The position numbers and the translations under genes were made by a program. From contig PGXV01000006.1 in assembly GCA_002839315.1 (NCBI GenBank), positions 413,118-477,117 on the forward strand: a DNA stretch of 64,000 nt, given 5' to 3'. The DNA comes from Spirochaetae bacterium HGW-Spirochaetae-3 (GTDB taxonomy: Bacteria > Spirochaetota > Spirochaetia > Treponematales > UBA12059). Positions 58,394 to 64,000 of this stretch are shown piece after piece. Numbering within the stretch: position 1 is the stretch's first letter; the number at the start of each line of letters is the position of its first letter. The notes beneath the pieces were generated by a model. The model made no database searches. It was not told the origin of the DNA and worked only from the letters and a program-made list of their open reading frames with translations.

Positions 58394-59395
58394 TTACTGC
58401 TTGCCTATCGTCGCGACCATGACGGCCTTTATCGTATGCAGGCGGTTCTCGGCCTCGTCGAAGACAACGGAGTGGCGGCTGCGGAATACCTCGTCGGTCA
58501 CTTCCTGCTCCATCACGCCGTGATCCTTGCCGACCGCGCGGCCGACCTCGGTCTCTTGGTCGTGGAAGGCGGGGAGGCAGTGGAGGAAGATGCAGTCGGG
58601 GTTGCCGGTTTTCTTGATGAAGTCCATCGTCACCCGGTAGGCCTGCAGCTGCTTGATGCGCTCGGCGACCTTGGCTTCCTCGCCCATCGATACCCATACG
58701 TCGGTGTAGAGCGCGTCGGCGCCCTTGAGCGCTTCGTCGGCCTTGGCTATGTCGAAGAACTCAATGGTGCCGCCTGTGGCCGCGGCGACCTGCCGCATCT
58801 CGGCGGTTAGCTTCTCGTTGGGCCACAGCTCCTTGGGGGCCAGCGCGACGAAGTGCATGCCCATCTTCGCGGAGCCTATCATCAGGGAGTTGCCCATGTT
58901 ATTGCGCGCGTCGCCGCAGTAGACGAGCTTGACCTTCGACAGGGGCTTGGCGACGTGTTCCTCTATGGTCAGGAGGTCGGCGAGTATCTGCGTGGGGTGA
59001 TAGTCGTCGGTCAGGCCGTTCCAGACCGGGACGCCCGCGTGCTTGGCCAGGGTCTCGACGAGCTTCTGGGAGAAGCCGCGGTACTGGATGCCGTCGAACA
59101 TCCTGCCGAGCACCTTGGCGGTGTCTTCTATGGATTCCTTCTTGCCCATCTGGCTATTGGTCAGGAAGGTGGCGTTGCCGCCCTCGTCCCAGCAGGCCGT
59201 CTCGAAGGCGCAGCGGGTGCGGGTGGAGGCCTTGTCGAAGATGAGGACGATGTTCTTGCGGTCGAGGAGGTCGCCGCGCACGCCGGCGCGTTTCTTGGCC
59301 TTGAGGTCGCGAGCTAGATCGAGCATGTAGCGGATCTCTTCGGAGCTGAAATCCTTCAGGGTAAGGAAGCTTCTTCCTTTAAGGTTGACGGGCAT
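58394..59395 (-). CDS. argF: Ornithine carbamoyltransferase
   Basis: 333 residues. Carbamoyl-phosphate loop [12 protein letters not shown] (about 54), [11 protein letters not shown] (about 133), ornithine-side SMG loop ([11 protein letters not shown]), and the catalytic HCLPAFHD (about 273). Length and motifs match both anabolic ArgF and catabolic ArcB. No arcA, arcC or other arg gene is adjacent, so direction is undecided. Downstream the gene ends at a hairpin terminator. Confidence 0.95.
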   Translation of the reverse strand: MPVNLKGRSFLTLKDFSSEEIRYMLDLARDLKAKKRAGVRGDLLDRKNIVLIFDKASTRTRCAFETACWDEGGNATFLTNSQMGKKESIEDTAKVLGRMFDGIQYRGFSQKLVETLAKHAGVPVWNGLTDDYHPTQILADLLTIEEHVAKPLSKVKLVYCGDARNNMGNSLMIGSAKMGMHFVALAPKELWPNEKLTAEMRQVAAATGGTIEFFDIAKADEALKGADALYTDVWVSMGEEAKVAERIKQLQAYRVTMDFIKKTGNPDCIFLHCLPAFHDQETEVGRAVGKDHGVMEQEVTDEVFRSRHSVVFDEAENRLHTIKAVMVATIGKQ

Positions 59396-59545
59396 TGGGG
59401 GTCCTCCTCGGTCTTTTCATGGTTGGATGCGGGATTATCGCCCGTCGCCGTACAAGGGCGCCGACGGGCGTCCCGTCCTACGTTTGCGGTATAGCACCGC
59501 GGCCGGAGCATCGTCAAGTGACGGCGCGTATTCGCTTCGCTCGTA

Positions 59546-59587
59546 TAAAAATACTTAATCGCCCCCGCCGGTCAGGCCGGGCGGGGG
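59546..59587 (-). terminator. Possible terminator of the TetR gene
   Basis: An 8-bp GC stem (59562-59569 with 59580-59587) has the tetR stop codon in its loop, and a T-rich tail (59552-59546) about 10 nt later on the minus strand. It is weaker than a standard terminator because the T tract is offset. Confidence 0.45.
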
Positions 59588-60132
59588 AAGATAGCCGAGA
59601 GCCCGTCCCAATCGGGTTCCCCGAGCTCGAACGGGAAGAGCCCGTCTATCCTTATAAGGACGAGCCCGTGGATATACGACCACGCGGCGCAGGCGGCGTT
59701 TATATCGAATCCGTGACTCAGGGGCGTCTCGTCGGCGATGGCCTCGGCGAGCATCATGAACGATTTCCTGGCCCAGCTCGTCGATGTTTCCGGCAATTCG
59801 AGGATGGATTGCGAGTTCATGAGGCGGTACAGCGATGGATGGGCGACGGCGAAGCTCATATACGCCTTGCCCATCGCGGATACCCTGGCTGGCCCGCGAC
59901 CGCCGGTCCGCTCCAGTTCGACGCACAGTATGCGGAAACCCTCGTCCGCGAGCGCGCCGAGGAATGCGCGTCTATCGCGGAAATGCCTGTATGGAGCCGT
60001 TTTCGAGACGCCTGCGCTCTCTGCCAGGGAACGTAGGCTCAGCGCGGCCTCTCCATCCGACTCCAGGGCGATGCGTCCTAGACGGAGCAGCTCCGACCTG
60101 AGATTCCCATGGTGGTACGAATCTTCTTTCAT
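59572..60132 (-). CDS. TetR/AcrR-family regulator
   Basis: 186 residues from ATG 60132. N-terminal helix-turn-helix: MKEDSYHHGNLRSELLRLG, LRSLAESAGVSKTAPYRHFRDR. The SYHHGNLR start with a C-terminal helical WHG-like domain is typical of one TetR subgroup that senses small hydrophobic molecules. It is divergent from the lipoprotein gene at 60252, with ATGTTG/CAACAT dyad in between. Confidence 0.9.
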   Translation of the reverse strand: MKEDSYHHGNLRSELLRLGRIALESDGEAALSLRSLAESAGVSKTAPYRHFRDRRAFLGALADEGFRILCVELERTGGRGPARVSAMGKAYMSFAVAHPSLYRLMNSQSILELPETSTSWARKSFMMLAEAIADETPLSHGFDINAACAAWSYIHGLVLIRIDGLFPFELGEPDWDGLSAIFPRPA

Positions 60133-60152
60133 GGCGATACTATGCCGAGGAC

Positions 60153-60184
60153 ATGTTGGCATTGTCAACATTCTATGCTAGTAT
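60153..60184. promoter_or_regulatory. TetR operator and plus-strand promoter
   Basis: Dyad ATGTTG-7 nt-CAACAT (60153-60171). A plus promoter TTGGCA (60156-60161)-17 bp-TAGTAT (60179-60184) overlaps it; a minus TTGACA (60168-60163) faces the regulator. The overlap fits negative autoregulation. Confidence 0.6.
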
Positions 60185-60251
60185 GTGGGCGCCGCCAACA
60201 AACGCGTACTGCAAAAAAAATAGTAGCGCTGGCGGCATGGAGGATACATAG

Positions 60252-60896
60252 ATGATGCATACGGTGAATCGCGCGCTCATGGCGGCGATAGGGATGACGG
60301 TTTTGATGGCCTGCGCGAACGTACCGGCGGCCGGCCCGTCATCGGGAGAGTCCTCAGGTCCTCGTTTCGTGCTGGAAATGCTTCCCGGACCCGAATTCCA
60401 CAAGGCGCAGATAGCGGCGTGGGTCGAGGACGAAGAAGGCCGCTTCCTCGGGACGCTTTACGCGACGACCAAGGGCGCGCGAGGCGCCTGGGCGATGGCT
60501 CCCAGCGATGGGCGCCCGGAGGCCTTGCCGGTCTGGTACGGCAGGCGCGAAGGCGTAGCCGACGTCGTTTCGTCGGCTACGGCCAAGGGGGCTACCGTAT
60601 ACGGCTCGGCTCTCGCCTCGAACCTGCCCGCAGGAACCTACACGGTCATGCTGGAGATCAACCGCAGCTTCGACTACAACGCCGCGTACCCCAAGAGCCT
60701 CGGCGTCAACGGTCAGCCATCGCTCGTCTATAAAGCCGCGCTACGGACCGGGGGCGGCAAGGACGAGGCCCTATTCCAGCCTATAGGAACCGGCTCGGTC
60801 GACGGCGCCGATGGAGAGATCCGCCCGGGACTGGATGGAATCTCCACGGCGCTCGAACTGTTTTCCACGCTAAGGGTATCGTTCGAATCGGAATAG
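60252..60896 (+). CDS. Lipoprotein, DUF2271-like
   Basis: 214 residues. Lipoprotein signal AAIGMTVLMAC. The mature part has IAAWVEDEEGRFLGTLYATTKGA, AWAMAPSDGRPEALPVWYGRR and PAGTYTVMLEINRSFDYN, elements that resemble DUF2271 proteins (small exported, of unknown role, often near flavin-linked membrane redox systems). The family assignment is tentative. Divergent from a TetR gene that probably controls it, and convergent with an acyl-CoA ligase, with 3 bp between stops. Confidence 0.6.
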   Translation: MMHTVNRALMAAIGMTVLMACANVPAAGPSSGESSGPRFVLEMLPGPEFHKAQIAAWVEDEEGRFLGTLYATTKGARGAWAMAPSDGRPEALPVWYGRREGVADVVSSATAKGATVYGSALASNLPAGTYTVMLEINRSFDYNAAYPKSLGVNGQPSLVYKAALRTGGGKDEALFQPIGTGSVDGADGEIRPGLDGISTALELFSTLRVSFESE

Positions 60897-60899
60897 GCG

Positions 60900-62546
60900 C
60901 TACTTCTGGTCGGCGCCCTTGGCCTTGGGACCCTTCAGCGTATAGAGGAAGCGCTTTATCTTCATCGTCGGTGTCTTCTCGAAAGGCTCGTGGTGGAGCA
61001 CGACCTTGGATACCTTGCTGAAGGCCGCCAGGCCGGAGTTGACTTCCTTGCGCACGAATTCCAGCAGCTCCTCGGAGGCGCGCTCGAAGTCTTCCATGCT
61101 ATCCATGGCCTTGGCCTTGAGATCGTCGATCACCTCTTGCTTGAGCTGCACCATGGCGACGAGGCCCTTGCCCTCGCTGACTACCAGCGACTCGGCGACG
61201 TAGGCCGACTTGTTGATAAGCGCCTCTATTTCCTCGGGGTAGATGTTCTCCCCGGACGCGCCCAGGATCATCGTCTTGAGCCTGCCGCGGATGAACAGCC
61301 TGCCCCGATCGTCGAAGATTCCCAGGTCGCCGGTACGGAACCATCCGTCCTGGGTAAAGACCTCCGCGGTACGCTCGGGATCCTTGAAGTAGCCTTGCAT
61401 GACGTTGGGGCCGCGCACCTGTATCTCGCCCTCTCCCGTGTCGGGCTTGGGATCGGCTATGCGCATATCGACGCCCTTGAGCGCCGGGCCGGTAGATCGT
61501 AGCGTCGTATGGTGGGGAGCGCTACCGGCGATGAGGGGGGCCGTTTCCGTCAGGCCGTAGCCTATGGCGTAGGCGAAACGCGCGTCCAAGAGGAAGGCCT
61601 CCACGTCGGGCGCGACGGCCGAGCCGCCAATGCCGAAGAAGCGTATGCGTCCCCCGAAGGTCTTCTTGAGCTTGAGGCCGGCTAGCCAGTGCAGTAGCGG
61701 CCTGAGCGCCTCGTGCTTATACAGGCCCATCTTCTGTAGCTTGGGAAGCACGCTGGCCCGGTATATCTTCTCCATGATGAGCGGCACCGACAGCATGATG
61801 GTAGGACGTAGCTTCTTGAGCGCGGGTAGCAGCACCGACGCGACGGGCGGCTTGTCCAGGTACCAGTTCGAAGAGCCCTGCGTGATGCCGTTCAGGAAGC
61901 CGAGCGTACACTCGTAGGTATGCGCGAGAGGCAGGATGGACAGGAACTTGTCGGTCCGGTGCATGCGTATGATGGACCTGCTGGCTATTACGTTCGATAC
62001 CAGGTTCTTGTGGCTGAGCATGACGCCCTTGGAGTTGCCCGTCGTGCCCGAGGTATAGAGTATGGCGGCGAGCGAGTCCTCTTCGACGGGCGGGAACGTC
62101 GCGGCCGGATCGGCCGACTCGGCGGCCTTGCGCGCCTTCTGCGACGCGAGCGACTCTACCATGACGGTCTCTCCGGCGTAGGCGCCCAGCTTCTGGCGTA
62201 GCTTCTCCGACGCGACGACGGCCTTGGCCTCCGAGTGCTGTAGTATGTTCGCTATTTGATCGGGGTGGAATTCGGTGAGGATAGGCACGATGACGAAGCC
62301 GGCCGCCACGGCGCCCAGGTAGGCGACGCCCCATTCCGGCCTGTTTTCGGACAGCAAGAGCACCCGGTCGCCGCGTTTCAGCCCGGCGTCGAAGAGGCCG
62401 CGGGCGAATACCGACGCCAGCGGCGCCAAGTCCTTGTAGTATATGACGGTAGAACCGTCTACCATTCCCAGCGCGGGGCGTTCGGCGTATGCCGCCGAAC
62501 TCTGCATGAGGACGTCTCGGAGCGTCTGGCTGATCAGTTTATACAC
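60900..62546 (-). CDS. Long-chain acyl-CoA synthetase / AMP-dependent ligase
   Basis: 548 residues. AMP-binding P-loop ILYTSGTTGNSKGVMLSH (about 165-182), GYGLTETAPLI (about 330), GWFRTGDLGIFDDRGRLFIRGR (about 400-421) and C-terminal PTMKIKRF with the catalytic Lys. FadD-like length and order. It activates a fatty or related carboxylic acid. The region before its start, 62547-62796, has nested inverted repeats that may bind a fatty-acid regulator. Confidence 0.93.
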   Translation of the reverse strand: MYKLISQTLRDVLMQSSAAYAERPALGMVDGSTVIYYKDLAPLASVFARGLFDAGLKRGDRVLLLSENRPEWGVAYLGAVAAGFVIVPILTEFHPDQIANILQHSEAKAVVASEKLRQKLGAYAGETVMVESLASQKARKAAESADPAATFPPVEEDSLAAILYTSGTTGNSKGVMLSHKNLVSNVIASRSIIRMHRTDKFLSILPLAHTYECTLGFLNGITQGSSNWYLDKPPVASVLLPALKKLRPTIMLSVPLIMEKIYRASVLPKLQKMGLYKHEALRPLLHWLAGLKLKKTFGGRIRFFGIGGSAVAPDVEAFLLDARFAYAIGYGLTETAPLIAGSAPHHTTLRSTGPALKGVDMRIADPKPDTGEGEIQVRGPNVMQGYFKDPERTAEVFTQDGWFRTGDLGIFDDRGRLFIRGRLKTMILGASGENIYPEEIEALINKSAYVAESLVVSEGKGLVAMVQLKQEVIDDLKAKAMDSMEDFERASEELLEFVRKEVNSGLAAFSKVSKVVLHHEPFEKTPTMKIKRFLYTLKGPKAKGADQK

Positions 62547-62594
62547 TATGACCTTCCCTTACGATCGGCATTATCTACCGCGCGACCGGATTTA

Positions 62595-62665
62595 GACAAA
62601 ATATCTACCTTATGTAGACAAAAATACTAAGATAAAGGTTGCGCGACAAGCGCAAATATTTTGTC
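62595..62665. promoter_or_regulatory. Nested inverted repeats between acyl-CoA ligase and the surface protein
   Basis: GACAAAATAT (62595-62604) pairs with ATATTTTGTC (62656-62665). Inside are TCTAC/GTAGA (62604-62608 with 62614-62618) and TTGCGC-GACAA-GCGCAA (62639-62655). TAGACAAAA recurs directly at 62593 and 62615. The region is AT-rich and has no gene; it resembles a repressor/activator array or cruciform. Confidence 0.55.
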
Positions 62666-62796
62666 ATATGGAAAGCATATACATCGATTCGGCATGTCAG
62701 GATCGCCGATACTAAGAGTAACCCGGATTCCGCTCTGGAGCTAGTCCTATTCTGGTGTATAATATCGTAGAGTATCCATATCAAACGGAGAAACGC

Positions 62797-64000
62797 ATGA
62801 GCCGAGCTGCCCGCACCGTAAACCTCAGGATTCGCGTATTAGCGATGGCATTATTCGCGTTTGTCGGGGTTGCGGGGGCGTGGGGGCAGTATACATGGAA
62901 TGGTGGAAGCGGAACCCTAGCTTGGGATGATGCCGGGAATTGGATCGGCGGCGCCTCCTATCCGATAGCCGGCGAAACGGCGCTATTCGATCAACCCGAT
63001 ACTGTGACGCTTACATCCGCTGCCGCCATCGCCTGTGGCTCGATTACTATTGATAATGCAGGCGCGAGCATAACCCTGAATCAAACCGTATCCACTAGCG
63101 CATTGAGCGTATCCTCCGGTTCATTGGACCAAGCTACGTTCTCGATATCAACCGGCTCTTTATACGTAGGAAGCGGGGCGGCAATCGTAAATAGCGCCGC
63201 GATAACGGCATCGGGGGTGGCTACTATCGAGACTGGAGCCGCCGGGGATTTGATTCTAGCGAATATCGGGAACGATTTTACAAACATCGTCATTACGAAC
63301 GGTCGCGATATCACTTTGCGCGATGACGGCGGTTTCTCCTTGGACTCGTGCTCCGATACTGCGAACCTCTCGATGACATCGGCTGGAGCCGTTATCGCGT
63401 CCGCGATAGGTACGGCCGTAACGCCGCTCGCGAGCCTTACGGTGGACGGTGGCGGGACCCTGACGCTGAACGGCAACGTCTATGCCGAGCTGATAACGAT
63501 AGCCGATCCGGTCACGCTGGGAGCGTCGATCACCGTGGGGGACAGCGTCGATAACGGCGCGGTCCCCGACATGAACTTCGCGCTCGCCGTGGACGGTCCA
63601 TTCAACCTGACCTTGAACGCGGCGGGTGAAGTTCGCTTCCAGGGTAACGTCGGCGCGATAGGGACGGGCGCCGGCGCGAGCCTCGTACAGGCCGGCGCGG
63701 GGGCGGCGGAGTTCCTTGGAACGGTGACGACGGCGCAGGGGATCGTACAGAGCGGCGCGGGGCTTATGACGTTCCGAGACGACGTGACGGTCACGGGCAA
63801 TACGACGGCGAGTAACTTCCAGAACTCGGTGACGCTGGACGGGCTGACCTACAGCTCGGCCGGGGCGACGGGCTTCGGATCCGACGCGACCGATACGATA
63901 ACGATAAGCGGCGGAACCGTAACGATGACGGGAGCCGGAAGCATCACGGTCAACGGCATCACCGACGGAGCCGTCGGCTTGAGCCTCGACGGTACCGGTA
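62797..64000 (+). CDS. Large beta-strand-repeat surface protein, N-terminal part
   Basis: Open from ATG 62797 to the right edge (401 codons). ACGGAG lies seven bases upstream. Signal peptide (RVLAMALFAFVGVAGAWGQ) is followed by YTWNGGSGTLAWDDAGNW, the opening typical of autotransporter-like and 'beta strand repeat' proteins. The rest is low-complexity, rich in G, T, A, S, V, N and D with no Lys for long stretches and many short strands (LTLNGNVYAE, LTLNAAGEVRFQGNVG, AEFLGTVTTAQGIVQ), as in parallel beta-helix adhesins. The C-terminal domain that would show the secretion route is beyond the window. Confidence 0.82.
   Translation, partial: MSRAARTVNLRIRVLAMALFAFVGVAGAWGQYTWNGGSGTLAWDDAGNWIGGASYPIAGETALFDQPDTVTLTSAAAIACGSITIDNAGASITLNQTVSTSALSVSSGSLDQATFSISTGSLYVGSGAAIVNSAAITASGVATIETGAAGDLILANIGNDFTNIVITNGRDITLRDDGGFSLDSCSDTANLSMTSAGAVIASAIGTAVTPLASLTVDGGGTLTLNGNVYAELITIADPVTLGASITVGDSVDNGAVPDMNFALAVDGPFNLTLNAAGEVRFQGNVGAIGTGAGASLVQAGAGAAEFLGTVTTAQGIVQSGAGLMTFRDDVTVTGNTTASNFQNSVTLDGLTYSSAGATGFGSDATDTITISGGTVTMTGAGSITVNGITDGAVGLSLDGTG

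Noticed and set aside
1..64000. CRISPR array or prophage
   Set aside because: No regularly spaced repeats with unique spacers were found, and no phage structural, integrase or cas genes are present.

Overview
The window is about 62-65% G+C by eye, with short intergenic gaps (none above 300 bp), many GTG/TTG starts and many lipoprotein signals with S/A/G before the Cys. It contains both c-type cytochrome maturation genes and strict-reductive traits: a 4Fe-4S membrane protein, selenocysteine genes, ornithine carbamoyltransferase and a MGDG-synthase-like lipid glycosyltransferase. This fits a Gram-negative-type environmental anaerobe or facultative anaerobe. A free-living Spirochaetota member is my best guess, at low confidence, because no rRNA or other decisive marker is present.

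Layout. 1-6.3 kb (minus): a ferritin-like/4Fe-4S membrane operon cut by the left edge; a cupin, a CIA30-like exported protein, a hemolysin III homologue and a DMT permease; then an Mrp ATPase followed by a DUF134-NifX fusion. 6.5-14 kb (plus): a sensor kinase with a degenerate ATPase region, an AraC-GyrI regulator, a BtrH-like lipoprotein, an MFS transporter, an exported alpha/beta hydrolase and PepF. 14-24 kb: ettA with a 31-bp duplication that has rewritten its C terminus, a GGDEF protein, a polyprenyl synthase, arsC-acr3 divergent from arsR-crcB, a DODA-type dioxygenase, an FMN reductase, and tRNA-Sec abutting selA. 24-30 kb (plus): thrC, a two-component pair, a DAACS-type symporter and an Asp/Glu racemase. 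30-34 kb: a compact seven-gene thiol-redox/permease operon divergent from an ArsR repressor. 34-37.6 kb: a DOMON protein and ferric-reductase-like membrane protein under a Fur-box-like site, then short ResB and CcsA proteins. 37.5-45.6 kb: a PAS histidine kinase, FemAB, a complete 1.2-kb insertion sequence, an orr-type racemase convergent with a D-aminoacylase, YchJ and a membrane AraC regulator. 45.6-54 kb: a SUMF1/InlB/DUF1566-like lipoprotein, lipocalin, VIT transporter, glutaminase, a double-PAS kinase with an apparent 5' frameshift and its receiver, and a DUF3494 ice-binding-like lipoprotein. 54-64 kb: a ribbon-helix-helix protein, a broken heme-sensing diguanylate cyclase, a lipid glycosyltransferase, a carboxylesterase, ornithine carbamoyltransferase, a TetR regulator divergent from a lipoprotein, an acyl-CoA ligase, and the start of a large beta-strand-repeat surface protein cut by the right edge.

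How the genes work together. Three themes recur. (1) Metal(loid) and thiol redox handling: two ArsR-controlled loci, with the 30-34 kb operon the best candidate for an under-described system. (2) Heme/iron electron transfer: ResB/CcsA, DOMON/ferric reductase, the NapH-like operon and the remnant of a CxxCH-containing sensor cyclase. (3) D-amino-acid metabolism: two racemases, a D-aminoacylase and an acidic amino-acid symporter. All assignments are by reading motifs; no database search was run.
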